Below are positions 8,529-18,748 of a DNA stretch of 64,000 nucleotides, piece by piece. How positions within the stretch are numbered: position 1 is the stretch's first letter; each line of letters begins with the position of its first letter. Both the position numbers and the translations under genes were made by a program. Source of the stretch: Alphaproteobacteria bacterium (GTDB taxonomy: Bacteria; Pseudomonadota; Alphaproteobacteria; Micropepsales; Micropepsaceae); contig JAGWNK010000002.1 of the NCBI GenBank assembly GCA_028871345.1, forward strand, positions 62,001 to 126,000, written 5' to 3'. The notes under the pieces are model-generated. The model saw only the letters and a program-made list of their open reading frames with translations. It did no database searches and had not been told where the DNA came from.

Positions 8529-10061
8529 TCAAGCCGCAGCGCGCCGCGCCGGCTGTTTCTCTGCACGCTTCACATGCCCCGCGGTTTGCACCCGCAACTT
8601 GAAGAAGGCGATCAGCTCCGACAGCGCGCGCGTCTCCAACGCCAGATTGCGCGAGGCGGCCGTGCTTTCCTGCACCATCGCGGCGTTCTGCTGGGTCACG
8701 CGGTCCATCTGGCTGATCGCGGAATTGACCTCCTCGACGCCCGTAGATTCCTGCTCGGCGGCCATCGCCGTCTCCGAGATCAGGACATTGATCTGCACCA
8801 CGTGGTCCACGATGCGCTTGAGGGCTTCGCCGCTCTCGCCGGCATATTTCACGCCCGCGTCGACGTGGGCACCGGCCGCATTGATCAGGGCCTTGATCTG
8901 CTTGGCGGCTTCGCTGGAGCGCTGCGCCAGGGCGCGCACTTCGCTAGCGACCACCGCGAAGCCCTTGCCGGCGTCGCCGGCGCGAGCCGCCTCGACCCCG
9001 GCGTTGAGCGCCAGAAGATTGGTCTGGAAGGCGATCTCGTCGATGACGCCGATGATGTCGGTGATCTGGCGCGAGGACTGGGCGATGGCGTCCATGGCTT
9101 TGATGGCCGTCTCTACCACCCGGCCGCCCTCTTCCGCCGCCGCCTTGGCGCCGCCGGCGCAGGTGCTCGCTTCCTTGGTGTTGCTCGCGGTGCGCTTCAC
9201 GGTGGCCGCGATTTCCTCGAGGGCGGCTGCAGTCTCTTCCAGGCTCGCCGCCTGCTGCTCGGTGCGCCGCGACAGGTCTTCAGCGGCATGGGAGATGTCG
9301 CCGGCGCCGCTCGAGATGATGGCGGTGCGGTCCATGACCGACTTCATCGTCTCATGCAGGCGCTCCAGGGCGGCGTTGTAATCGAGCCGGAGCTTGTCGT
9401 AGTCGCCGCGCAGCGTGTTCTCGATCCGGGTCGTCAAGTCGCCGTTGGCCAGTCGTCGCAAGCCTCCCGCCAGCGTGTCGACGACAACGGCATGCTCGAG
9501 ATGCGCCGCGGTGATGTCGGTCATCCAGTTGACGATCTTGCACACATCGCCGGAGGCGTTGAACACGGGCGCGAAATTGGCCTGCATCCAGACATCCTTG
9601 CCGGCGCGCGTCCGCCACTTGTAGCGCTGCTCGACGAACTCCCCGCGGCGCAGCCTGGCCCAGAACTCCGCACTGTCGGTGTTATCCTGCCCTTGTTCGG
9701 CGAACGTGCTGTGGCGGCGCCCACGGATCTCGTCCTGGCGGTAGCCGAACAGTTTGAGGAACGCGTCGTTCGCCGACACGATGGTGCCGTCGGAGCCGTA
9801 TTCGAGGATTTGTCGCGTCCTGTCGACGCCGTCGAACTTGGATCGCATTTCGGTTGTCGCGGCGACGCAGCCCCGCAGGGCAACAAACACCATGGCCGCA
9901 GCGACGGCAAAGCTGCCAACCACGACCCAGTCCTGCGTGGCAGCATCGAGGCCGCTGAATTGCAGAACGCCCAACACGCCGAGCGGGGCGAGCACAGCGC
10001 CAAGAACCGTGCCGAAAAGCGAAGCGTGCGAGAACGCCGACCTGTCGTTGGTTATCGTCAT
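8529..10061 (-). CDS. PAS-containing methyl-accepting chemotaxis protein
   Basis: A chemoreceptor of 510 residues. Two hydrophobic segments (about residues 15-35 and 45-62) anchor it, with almost no periplasmic loop. A PAS domain follows (about 80-190: [20 protein letters not shown] and [20 protein letters not shown]), so the signal is probably sensed inside the cell. A HAMP-like linker leads to the methyl-accepting signalling domain. The hairpin tip [20 protein letters not shown] then [20 protein letters not shown] is the CheA/CheW contact. The C-terminal tail is basic and lacks a CheR-tethering pentapeptide, unlike the second receptor in this window. No che genes are nearby. Confidence 0.92.
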   Translation of the reverse strand: MTITNDRSAFSHASLFGTVLGAVLAPLGVLGVLQFSGLDAATQDWVVVGSFAVAAAMVFVALRGCVAATTEMRSKFDGVDRTRQILEYGSDGTIVSANDAFLKLFGYRQDEIRGRRHSTFAEQGQDNTDSAEFWARLRRGEFVEQRYKWRTRAGKDVWMQANFAPVFNASGDVCKIVNWMTDITAAHLEHAVVVDTLAGGLRRLANGDLTTRIENTLRGDYDKLRLDYNAALERLHETMKSVMDRTAIISSGAGDISHAAEDLSRRTEQQAASLEETAAALEEIAATVKRTASNTKEASTCAGGAKAAAEEGGRVVETAIKAMDAIAQSSRQITDIIGVIDEIAFQTNLLALNAGVEAARAGDAGKGFAVVASEVRALAQRSSEAAKQIKALINAAGAHVDAGVKYAGESGEALKRIVDHVVQINVLISETAMAAEQESTGVEEVNSAISQMDRVTQQNAAMVQESTAASRNLALETRALSELIAFFKLRVQTAGHVKRAEKQPARRAAA

Positions 10062-10567
10062 AGCAACCCCAGACGTGCGCGGGCCTGCGAAGGTCCTTGC
10101 CGCGCCCGAAACCGCAGGATTGCCTTCAAGACATGGATAATTCGTATAAATATGGCTTCCTGAGCGCCCTTTGGGGGATGTTCACGCAGGCGCCTGCTCC
10201 GAACACCCGTTTCTCGCGAATACTCGGTAACGGAACTTGGCGGGCGCGTCACGTCGTGCTCCGCGGCACACATGACGCTGCAGTGAGGGCACTGCGCCAC
10301 CGTCGCCGCGGCCAGTCCGAGTTTGCGCCGTTCCTGTTATCGCCAATGTTGGAAAGCGCGCAGTAACCCCTTTTTGTCTCTTTCAGTCGAATCGCCATCG
10401 CGCCTCGTGCAGATCGGCGTGCCGCGGTGCCTGTCGCAGTTGACAAGTTGCGACCGCTGTTCACAACTATTCGCAACGTGGACCGTTTTATCCGCGTACG
10501 GATCGCCGCTTTAACCGGGAGCGCGCGATCCGGCTTCGACAGGTCTTGAACTCGATGGAGCAATCAC
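10062..10567 (+). other. Gene-free interval of about 500 bases
   Basis: No open frame here has coding character. The only visible structure is near its right end. TTGACA at 10440-10445 is a consensus -35 and lies inside the dyad GTCGCA (10433-10438), N10, TGCGAC (10449-10454). A third related half, TCGCAAC, is at 10471-10477 and pairs with GTTGCGA at 10447-10453. No good -10 is seen (AACTAT at 10465 is the nearest). I infer a regulated promoter for the secreted protein gene at 10568. Confidence 0.4.
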
Positions 10568-11344
10568 ATGAAGACTCGCGTTCTGTTCATGGCCACGGCG
10601 GCGGTTGCCTTTGCATCCGGCGCCATGGCGCATCCCGGTGGCGGCATGGGAATGGGCATGGGCGGCCCGCCGGCCAGCGTCACGATGGGGCCGCCCGCCG
10701 GCGTTACTATGGGACCGCCCGCCGCGGCGACGGCCCATATCCCCGACGGCGTTCCGATCGGAGGCCCTTCGACCCTGCCGCAAGGCCAGGCCGCGAAATC
10801 GGGCGACACGATCGGTGGCACGGTCAGCGCCTCGGCCGATGCGACCGATAGCACCGACGCCGCGGACTCGGTGGACACCTCGGTGGCGGCCGCTGCGGCC
10901 GCGCTGGGCAAGCTCAACGCCGCCCACGCCTCGCCAACAGCCTTTAGGCACGCCAACCCCAAATCCGTCGTCGGCGCCATCGCCGTGTACAAGAGCGCGA
11001 CGCTGGCGGCGCAGGCGAACGTGAACAAGTACACGGCACTGGTGGCGCAGGACCAGAGCACGGTGGCGACAGACCAAGCCAATCTCACCACCGCTCAGAA
11101 CAACCTGGCGACCTTGCAGAATTCAGGGACCGCCACGCAGCAGCAGCTCACCGACGCCCAGACGGCTGTGACGAATGCGCAGAACGCGCTCAATGCGGCC
11201 AATGCGCAACTTGCCGCCGACCAGACCTCACTGGCCTCGGCCCAAGCAGCGATCGTCGCGGCACAGAACACGCTGGCGTCCGCCACCAACAAGACGCTGA
11301 CGCCGACGGTGATCAGCCAGCTCAACACGCTGCTCGGCATCTGA
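10568..11344 (+). CDS. Secreted Met/Gly/Pro-rich protein with long coiled coil
   Basis: This protein of 258 residues is not recognised. Residues 1-21 are a signal peptide. Then comes a low-complexity stretch (HPGGGMGMGMGGPP) and a short repeat, SVTMGPPAGVTMGPPAA, followed by an Ala/Asp/Ser-rich linker. The C-terminal half (about residues 135-245) is an almost perfect alternation of Ala, Gln, Asn, Thr and Leu with heptad spacing (TTAQNNLATLQNSG, AQTAVTNAQNALNAANAQLA), so it should be a long two-helix coiled coil. It contains almost no charged residues, which is unusual. It is monocistronic: a possible operator-bearing promoter lies upstream and a strong terminator 24 bases downstream. An envelope or surface structural role is a guess. 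Confidence 0.75.
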   Translation: MKTRVLFMATAAVAFASGAMAHPGGGMGMGMGGPPASVTMGPPAGVTMGPPAAATAHIPDGVPIGGPSTLPQGQAAKSGDTIGGTVSASADATDSTDAADSVDTSVAAAAAALGKLNAAHASPTAFRHANPKSVVGAIAVYKSATLAAQANVNKYTALVAQDQSTVATDQANLTTAQNNLATLQNSGTATQQQLTDAQTAVTNAQNALNAANAQLAADQTSLASAQAAIVAAQNTLASATNKTLTPTVISQLNTLLGI

Positions 11345-11367
11345 ACTGGGCGGCAGAAACACTTGGC

Positions 11368-11394
11368 GGGCGGCTTTGGCCGCCCTTTTTTTTT
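11368..11394 (+). terminator. Intrinsic terminator
   Basis: GGGCGG, a CTTTGG loop, CCGCCC, then nine consecutive T residues (11386-11394). This is a textbook rho-independent terminator for the coiled-coil protein gene. It ends 7 bases before the stop codon of the convergent SpoU gene. Confidence 0.93.
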
Positions 11395-11400
11395 CTGGCC

Positions 11401-11928
11401 CTATTTTCCGCGCCTTACCATCGGCGCTCCCCAGCTGTGCGGCGGCGGCACTTCCGATGCGCGCCCGGGAGCCACCGGCCGTGGCGGATAGCCGCCCAGG
11501 CTGACGAGGCGGTCGTACAGCGTGATGGCGCCGGCCATCCCGACATTGATCGAAAAGCGTGTCGGAATCCGCACCACGAATTCGCAACGCTGCAAGACGT
11601 CGTCGGACAGCGACAGGCGCTCCGCGCCGAACACATAGGCGGCGCGCAAGGGATGGCGGAAGCGCGGCAGGTCCACGGCGTCGTCGGTGATCTCGACACC
11701 CACGAGGCGGCAGCCCGTGGGTAAGCGGAACTCCTCGACGGAGCGGTACGCGAACAGCGGCATGGCGCCTTGGGCACGCGATGTGTCCGATTGGGCGTCG
11801 GACCACTTCACCTTGGCGTTGACCGTGAAAAAGAAACTTGCGCCAAACGCATGTGAAATGCGCAGGAGGTTGCCAAGATTCATGGCTTTGGAGATGCCAT
11901 CGACACCAACCGCGAAATAGCCGCGCAT
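11401..11928 (-). CDS. TrmH/SpoU-family RNA 2'-O-methyltransferase
   Basis: A SPOUT-class methyltransferase of 175 residues that should methylate a ribose 2'-OH in tRNA or rRNA. Motif 1 is near the start (GISKAMNLGNLLRISHAFGA, with the NLG..R pattern). Motif 2 is AAYVFGAERLSLSDDVLQRC, and motif 3, which forms the knot, is VVRIPTRFSINVGMAGAITLYD. The ATG at 11928 is chosen because it places motif 1 correctly. A longer frame to 12099 would read through the repeat at 11956-12019. The tail after the knot is short and proline-rich. The exact RNA target is not known. Confidence 0.85.
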   Translation of the reverse strand: MRGYFAVGVDGISKAMNLGNLLRISHAFGASFFFTVNAKVKWSDAQSDTSRAQGAMPLFAYRSVEEFRLPTGCRLVGVEITDDAVDLPRFRHPLRAAYVFGAERLSLSDDVLQRCEFVVRIPTRFSINVGMAGAITLYDRLVSLGGYPPRPVAPGRASEVPPPHSWGAPMVRRGK

Positions 11929-11955
11929 GGGGGGATCCGCTGCTTGCAATTGCGC

Positions 11956-12019
11956 CTCATGCTTCGACAAGCTCCGCATGAGACCACATTGATAGGCCCT
12001 GCCCCAAGGCTTGTCGAAG
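11956..12019. repeat. REP-like palindromic repeat (cttcgacaagc type)
   Basis: CTTCGACAAGC at 11962-11972 and its exact reverse complement GCTTGTCGAAG at 12009-12019 flank a 36-base spacer. The left arm is itself enclosed in CTCATGC (11956-11962) and GCATGAG (11976-11982). The CTTCGACAAGCTC core resembles short REP-like repeats common in alphaproteobacterial genomes. It sits between the divergent SpoU and asparaginase genes, ending 12 bases before the asparaginase ATG. Confidence 0.65.
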
Positions 12020-12031
12020 ACGGAGAATTCG

Positions 12032-13006
12032 ATGCCAAACCCGGTTCTGGTTGAAGTCACGCGCGGCACGCTGGTGGAAAGCATCCATCGCGGGTCCATC
12101 GCGGTCGCCGAACCGGACGGGCAGCTTCGATTCGCTTTGGGGCAAGTCGAGGCGCTCGTCTACACGCGCTCCTCGTTGAAACCGATTCAGGCGCTTCCCC
12201 TCGTCGAATCGGGGGCTGCCGAAGCCTTTGGCCTGAGCGATGAAGAAGTGGCGCTCGCCTGCGCCTCCCATTCGGGCGAACCGATGCACACCACGCGGGT
12301 GGCGGCCTGGCTGGAGCGCATCGGCTGCAAGGAGAGCGACCTGGCGTGCGGACCGCATCTTCCCAGGGCCGACGCCGCCTTGGAAGACATGTTAAGACGC
12401 GGCGAGAAGCCTACGAGAATCCACAACAATTGCTCCGGCAAGCACACCGGATTTCTGACCGTGGCGCGGCACTGGAAGGTCCCGGTCGAGGGCTATCAGC
12501 GCCTGGATCATCCTGTCCAACGAGCCGTTCTGGCGTCACTGACGGCCCTGTCCGGCGCCAGTGATCCGGCCAGCGGAGTCGATGGCTGCGGAGCGCCGAA
12601 CTTCGCCATTTCGCTCGCGGCCTTCGCACGGGCGCTGGCGAAGATTGCCGGACGCCGAACCGTGGGCGCCAGCCGCATTCTGCGCTCGATGATGACGCAC
12701 CCGGAACTCGTCTCGGGCACGGGACGCAGCTGCGCCGCCATCATGCGCGCGGCCCACGGGCGCGCGGCGGTGAAGATCGGTGCGGAGGGTGTCTATGCCG
12801 CGATGCTTCCCGAACTCGGCCTAGGCGTGGCGCTCAAGATCGACGACGGAACGGCCCGCGCCGCCGAGATCGCAATCGCTGCGGTCCTGCACAAGCTGGG
12901 CGTGATGGACGGGGCGGCGCTCATCCGCATCCCCGTCCTCAACACCCGCGGTGAAGCGGTCGGCGAGCGCCGCCCTGGCCCCGACCTGGCGTCAGCCGCG
13001 ATCTAG
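12032..13006 (+). CDS. L-asparaginase II family (Rhizobium-type asparaginase)
   Basis: The protein (324 residues) belongs to the asparaginase class typified by the inducible Rhizobium etli enzyme, which hydrolyses asparagine to aspartate and ammonia. The family's paired Ser-Lys residues appear as SSLK at 47-50 and in ASHSGE at 78-82. The metal-site residues known in that enzyme are matched by C134 and K137 (NNCSGKHTG) and C186 (VDGCGAP). The ATG at 12032 has GGAG seven bases upstream. An alternative TTG at 12011 lies inside the repeat and is unlikely. No signal peptide, so it is cytosolic. The stop overlaps the convergent gene's stop within CTAG. Confidence 0.9.
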   Translation: MPNPVLVEVTRGTLVESIHRGSIAVAEPDGQLRFALGQVEALVYTRSSLKPIQALPLVESGAAEAFGLSDEEVALACASHSGEPMHTTRVAAWLERIGCKESDLACGPHLPRADAALEDMLRRGEKPTRIHNNCSGKHTGFLTVARHWKVPVEGYQRLDHPVQRAVLASLTALSGASDPASGVDGCGAPNFAISLAAFARALAKIAGRRTVGASRILRSMMTHPELVSGTGRSCAAIMRAAHGRAAVKIGAEGVYAAMLPELGLGVALKIDDGTARAAEIAIAAVLHKLGVMDGAALIRIPVLNTRGEAVGERRPGPDLASAAI

Positions 13007-13398
13007 CCGCCGTTGTGCCTGGCCTCGCGCGCCGCCTTGTCGGCCTTTTCCATCGCCGGCGTGTAAGGTTCGATTTTCTGGATCCAGCACGTGTCGTTGT
13101 GCGGCATCACGCCGACACCGCGCATCACGATGTGATCGCCGCGATCGACGCACGACGTCCCGTTGGTGGGCCCCAGCGATCTGATGCCGACGCCCATGCT
13201 GAAATTGATGTCGCTGCAGAGGCCCGCGAGCGTGAGCAGATACTTCTTCCCGAAGATGTCATTGACGATCATGGAGTGGTCATCACGCGCGCCCCAGCCG
13301 TCGATCTGATTGCGCTGCAGGCATGTCTGATTGGCGGCAAAAGCCGGCGCTGCCATCGCAGCGAGAAGCAGCGCGGCCGTCAAAAACTTCGTCTTCAT
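13003..13398 (-). CDS. Small secreted protein (DUF6491-like)
   Basis: 131 residues with a signal peptide at 1-21 (MKTKFLTAALLLAAMAAPAF). The mature part has the pattern I associate with DUF6491: CLQRNQIDGWGARDDHSMIV, then KKYLLTLAGLCSDINFSMGV, then a CVDRGDHIVMRG strand and CWIQKIEPYTP. Four cysteines could form two disulfides in the periplasm. The role of the family is unknown. The C-terminus is highly charged (MEKADKAAREARHNGG). The gene converges on the asparaginase gene, and the two stop codons share the CTAG at 13003-13006. Confidence 0.75.
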   Translation of the reverse strand: MKTKFLTAALLLAAMAAPAFAANQTCLQRNQIDGWGARDDHSMIVNDIFGKKYLLTLAGLCSDINFSMGVGIRSLGPTNGTSCVDRGDHIVMRGVGVMPHNDTCWIQKIEPYTPAMEKADKAAREARHNGG

Positions 13399-13550
13399 GG
13401 CTCCCTGTCTCCGAGGTCGAGGGCGCCCCTCCGGGCAAAGTATACACCGGGAACCGCCCGGTTCGAGAGGCAACCGATTTACGCCGGGGCAGCACCCGCC
13501 TAGATAATGAAGCGTTTCCCAGGCAGATCCAGCACGGAAGAGGACGCGGC

Positions 13551-14255
13551 ATGGCCGAACAAACCATCAAATGTGGCGTTTGCCGGCAGTTGCGGCCGGA
13601 TTCCGAGATCATGCCGGTGCTCATGCTCAGGCCCGAAATCGACGCCCTGGCCCGCCGGGAAGCACCTTACCTGAGCGTCAACGATCCGATATGCGGCACA
13701 TGCGTCAACCGGCTGCGTACCGACTTCGTCACCAAACAGGTGGAAAGGGACCACGGCGAGATGAACGCGCTCGAGCGCGAGGTCATTGAGAGCATCCATC
13801 GCAAGGAGAACGTTGCCGACAACCTCAACAAGGAGTTCGAGACGAACCTCACCACCGGCGACCGCATCGCCGACAAGGTGGCGGAGTTCGGCGGCAGCTG
13901 GACCTTCATCATCATCTTCTTCGCCCTGATGGCGGTTTGGATCGCCGTCAACAGCGCCACGCTGATCTGGAGGCCGTTCGATCCCTATCCTTTCATCCTG
14001 TTCAACCTCGTCCTCTCCACGCTCGCCGCCATCCAGGCCCCCATCATCATGATGAGCCAGAACCGCCAGGAAGCTCGCGACCGTCTGCGCGCGGAGAACG
14101 ATTATCAGGTTAATTTGAAGGCCGAAATCGAGGTGCGCGTGCTGTCCGAAAGAATGGATCAGCTGCTTCACCACCAATGGGCGCGGCTTCTGGAGATCCA
14201 GAAACTGCAGACCGAAATGCTGCAGGATCTCGCCAATCACAACAAGAAGGCGTGA
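13551..14255 (+). CDS. DUF1003 membrane protein with N-terminal zinc-ribbon-like cysteines
   Basis: 234 residues in three parts. The N-terminal 55 residues hold two CxxC pairs (CGVC and CGTC), which could bind zinc. Residues 75-165 are the DUF1003 core with two membrane segments: FGGSWTFIIIFFALMAVWIA and PFILFNLVLSTLAAIQAPII, followed by the conserved MMSQNRQEARDR loop. The C-terminal part is a helical coil (VLSERMDQLLHHQWARLLEI). GAAGAGGA sits six bases before the ATG at 13551. The family is widespread and without a proven function. Its location is the inner membrane with the tail in the cytosol. Confidence 0.85.
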   Translation: MAEQTIKCGVCRQLRPDSEIMPVLMLRPEIDALARREAPYLSVNDPICGTCVNRLRTDFVTKQVERDHGEMNALEREVIESIHRKENVADNLNKEFETNLTTGDRIADKVAEFGGSWTFIIIFFALMAVWIAVNSATLIWRPFDPYPFILFNLVLSTLAAIQAPIIMMSQNRQEARDRLRAENDYQVNLKAEIEVRVLSERMDQLLHHQWARLLEIQKLQTEMLQDLANHNKKA

Positions 14256-14299
14256 CAAGCCCGCGCTTCCATCGGAGAATGTGACGGGAGGGGCGCGGC

Positions 14300-15049
14300 A
14301 TGCGTCCGCATCTGATTGCCGTTTTGTCGATGCTCGCCGCGTTGTCGTTCGCGGCCGGGGCCGAGCCGTCGGCGCTGACGAACGTCCGGTCGATCGGCGT
14401 GATCGTGGCCCTCGACGACACCCTGGCCATCGTGCATGTCGGCCCCACGACCGCCGACACGACGGTGGAGACGCTGCCGATCGCCGATTGGAATCTGGAC
14501 GACACGATCATCGGCGCGGTGCAGAGCAGCCTCGCCCCCCGCTACAGCGTGGTGAAGATCAACGACGACCTCGGCGCCTTCCGCCGGGTGGAAGCGGACA
14601 CGCCGTTTCGCATGGCGGGCGATCTGGAAGATCTGGTCGGCGACCTGCCGAAGCGCGAGTTGGATGCCTATCTCGTCGTCAAGCCGTTCCGCAGCTACGC
14701 CGATCTGATCGGGGCGGCCTATCACGGCATGACAGGCCTGGGCATCTACCGAAACGATGCCGGAGGAGAAGTGAAGAACGGCGAATACGCCTTCTTCGCG
14801 CTTTTCGTCATTGATGCAAAATCCGCCCACCTGCTGGCCTCCGCCGCCCCCTGCACGTTCAAGGCGGGCGGTCCTTGCGAGGTCGCCACCTGGTGGACGG
14901 TGGACGGGCGCAATTTCGCCGACGCCCGTGCCATCAGCGCGGAACAGCGGGCGGCCCTGAAACAGGACTTCACAAAACACCTCGACGACGGAATAAAGGG
15001 GGCTCTGGCAAACCTCGGTCTGTCGCCGCCGGCGGCGGCCCTACAGTGA
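14300..15049 (+). CDS. Secreted protein of unknown function
   Basis: 249 residues with a signal peptide (about 1-20: MRPHLIAVLSMLAALSFAAG). No known domain was recognised. The body alternates strands and helices: LTNVRSIGVIVALDDTLAIV, then IIGAVQSSLAPRYSVVKIND, LDAYLVVKPFRSYADL and a GEYAFFALFVIDAKSAHLLA segment. One cysteine pair (APCTFKAGGPCEV) may form a disulfide. The pattern of a family name followed by an output such as YSVVKIN suggests a small periplasmic alpha/beta fold, but that is only an impression. The next gene starts 7 bases after its stop, so the two are probably co-transcribed. Confidence 0.7.
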   Translation: MRPHLIAVLSMLAALSFAAGAEPSALTNVRSIGVIVALDDTLAIVHVGPTTADTTVETLPIADWNLDDTIIGAVQSSLAPRYSVVKINDDLGAFRRVEADTPFRMAGDLEDLVGDLPKRELDAYLVVKPFRSYADLIGAAYHGMTGLGIYRNDAGGEVKNGEYAFFALFVIDAKSAHLLASAAPCTFKAGGPCEVATWWTVDGRNFADARAISAEQRAALKQDFTKHLDDGIKGALANLGLSPPAAALQ

Positions 15050-15056
15050 GCGCTGC

Positions 15057-15317
15057 ATGTCTATCCTGGGCTGGCTGTTTTTCGGTCTGATCACCGGTTT
15101 TATCGCATCCAAGGTCGTCAACGCCCGCGGCGAAGGATGTTTCGTGGACATGGCGTTGGGGATCGTCGGCGCCGTGATCGGCGGGGCGATGTTCGGGTTG
15201 CTGGGCCACCCCGTCTATTTCCACTTCAATTTGTGGTCGATGTTCGTGGCGGTCATCGGCGCCATCGTCGTGCTGTTCGTGTGGCACGCCGCGACCGGGC
15301 GCCGGGGCCTAAAATAA
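15057..15317 (+). CDS. GlsB/YeaQ/YmgE-type stress membrane protein
   Basis: An 86-residue protein with three hydrophobic segments and the glycine-rich pattern of the transglycosylase-associated family: ILGWLFFGLITGFIASKVVN, then GCFVDMALGIVGAVIGGAMF, then WSMFVAVIGAIVVLFVWHAA. The GIVGAxIGG motif is the family hallmark. Members are induced by envelope, acid or stationary-phase stress in several bacteria, with no known enzymatic activity. It follows the secreted protein gene by 7 bases and is likely the second gene of a two-gene operon. Confidence 0.88.
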   Translation: MSILGWLFFGLITGFIASKVVNARGEGCFVDMALGIVGAVIGGAMFGLLGHPVYFHFNLWSMFVAVIGAIVVLFVWHAATGRRGLK

Positions 15318-15418
15318 GCCCATTTTGAGGCGCTGACTTTGCCGCAGGACGGGCATGGCTCGCTTGCACGCGTGACGGTTTCCGTGTGTCATCGCGACTC
15401 CAGGGAAAGAGGTGGATC

Positions 15419-15841
15419 ATGAAGCGCGCAATCGTCGTTCTGCTGGCCGCGTTCGCCGCGCAGGCCATTGCGGCACCCGTCACGGATTTCAAGCAGATTC
15501 AAAAGGCCCTCAACGGCATTCCTACAGCCGCCGGCGTGTCGCTCGGCAAGCGGCTGGCGAACTGCAAGATCGTGGTCCACAAGGACGCGACCTGGATGGA
15601 GACGCGCAACGTCGCCTGGCCCGATTACGGCGCCAAGCCGGGCGATACCGTGCTGCACGTCGTCATGGACCTGCCGCAGGCGCCCAACCAGCCCGGGCCT
15701 TCCGGGAGCGTGCCCCAGCAGAAGAACGTCGTCGCCGTCTGGGTGATCAGCGGCGGCAAGGCGACGCCTCTGAGCAGCTGGGCGCAGGCGCTGCAGAACC
15801 GCCCAGTGCCGCTCGGCTACGACGCCAGCAACAACTGCTGA
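15419..15841 (+). CDS. Small secreted protein of unknown function
   Basis: 140 residues. A signal peptide spans residues 1-18 (MKRAIVVLLAAFAAQAIA). The mature protein is mainly beta: LGKRLANCKIVVHKDATWME, then PGDTVLHVVMDLP and KNVVAVWVISGGKATPLSSW. It ends with a cysteine (DASNNC), which may pair with the one in LANCK. AAGAGGTGG sits just before the ATG at 15419, which decides the start over an upstream one. No family recognised. It is separated by 100 bases from the previous gene and is probably monocistronic. Confidence 0.7.
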   Translation: MKRAIVVLLAAFAAQAIAAPVTDFKQIQKALNGIPTAAGVSLGKRLANCKIVVHKDATWMETRNVAWPDYGAKPGDTVLHVVMDLPQAPNQPGPSGSVPQQKNVVAVWVISGGKATPLSSWAQALQNRPVPLGYDASNNC

Positions 15842-15897
15842 GCCGCGGGCGCCCGACGACATCCCGGTCGAATGCGGCGTGAAGGAAAAGGCCCGCG

Positions 15898-16020
15898 CTC
15901 ATTCCGGTGGAAGTGTCCCAAGAGCCGGTGCGCGTGAACATCTCGCTTCCCGGCGCGGCGCTGGAGGCACTCGACCGCACGGCGAAGGAATTGTCGCTCA
16001 GCCGATCCGGCGCGGAGAGG
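15898..16020 (+). pseudogene. Remnant of a HicB-type antitoxin
   Basis: One frame reads IPVEVSQEPVRVNISLPGAA followed by LEALDRTAKELSLSRSG. This is the linker and ribbon-helix-helix-like C-terminal domain of HicB antitoxins (PVxVxxxxVRVNISLP, LxxIDxxAxxxGLxRSGFL). The frame is closed upstream by TGA at 15880, lacks a start, and loses similarity after SRSG, where the thiC 3' end takes over. So both ends are missing, and no hicA gene is adjacent. The piece is a decayed toxin-antitoxin scar against the 3' end of thiC. Confidence 0.65.
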
Positions 16021-16022
16021 GA

Positions 16023-17975
<1,953 letters not shown>

Positions 17976-18152
17976 TATTGGCGCGATCATGTGCGGAAAG
18001 GCCGCCCTGTCAAGCCGCCCGCCACGCCCAGCGGCGCCCAAAGGATCGGAGCGCACCAGGGCGCGCAGGCTGTCGCGATTTGTCGCCGCAACCGCGCGCA
18101 GACTGGCATGGAAAAGTCGTTGCGGGCACAGTGGACCGCACAGGAGGAATCG

Positions 18153-18662
18153 ATGGCAGAGGTCCAGCGCGACCCATGGGCGGAAGAACTGATCTACGCG
18201 CCGGCCCAAGGCATCGGCGGCTGGCTGTGGATTCCCCTGATCCAGCTCCTGGTCACGCCTCTGGCGGTCGTCGGGGGAATCCTGAAGATCGTCAAGCCGA
18301 TGGTCGCCGCCGCCCAGGCGCATGAGCTTGCCAAGATGCCGGCATTCGATGCCGCAACTGCCGTCGTGATCCTGGCATCCGTCGCCCAGGCCGCCATGGC
18401 GGTCTATTGCCTGATCCTGCTTTTCCGCAAGCGCGAGCGCCTGCCCCGCGCGATCACGAGGTGGTACTGGCTCACCATCGCGGTGAGCGCGCTGACCGTG
18501 CTTCAGTTCACTGCCAGTCCGTCGGCCTTCCAGGACATCGTCAACGCCGCCGCCACCGCGGGTTCCATCGGCCGATCAGCGACGTTCAGCATCCTGTCTT
18601 GCGGTCTCTTCATCGTCTACTTCGCGGTCTCGACGCGCGTGAAGAACACCTTCGTGCGCTAA
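18153..18662 (+). CDS. DUF2569 family membrane protein
   Basis: 169 residues with four membrane segments. The first carries the family pattern GIGGWLWIPLIQLLVTPLAV, the others are FDAATAVVILASVAQAAMAV, YWLTIAVSALTVLQFTASPS and SATFSILSCGLFIVYFAVST. The start is fixed by a perfect AGGAGG at 18142-18147, five bases before the ATG at 18153. A very long frame that contains this gene and extends back to 16233 is only the antisense of thiC. DUF2569 proteins are inner-membrane proteins of unknown function. It is divergent from thiC, about 180 bases from the riboswitch. Confidence 0.82.
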   Translation: MAEVQRDPWAEELIYAPAQGIGGWLWIPLIQLLVTPLAVVGGILKIVKPMVAAAQAHELAKMPAFDAATAVVILASVAQAAMAVYCLILLFRKRERLPRAITRWYWLTIAVSALTVLQFTASPSAFQDIVNAAATAGSIGRSATFSILSCGLFIVYFAVSTRVKNTFVR

Positions 18663-18748
18663 GGTCGAGGTTCCGCAAGGGCCGCTTCGCCGTCGACATT
18701 GCTTCTCGGCAAGAGAGCACCAATCTTCGTTGTCAACGCGTGCACCGG

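Noticed and set aside
10249-10563. 104-residue minus-strand frame in the gene-free interval
   Set aside because: Arginine- and serine-rich with no start signal or domain, and it covers the promoter of the gene at 10568.
12011-12031. TTG start for the asparaginase at 12011
   Set aside because: It lies in the right arm of the REP-like repeat. ATG 12032 has a good ribosome site and matches the family start.
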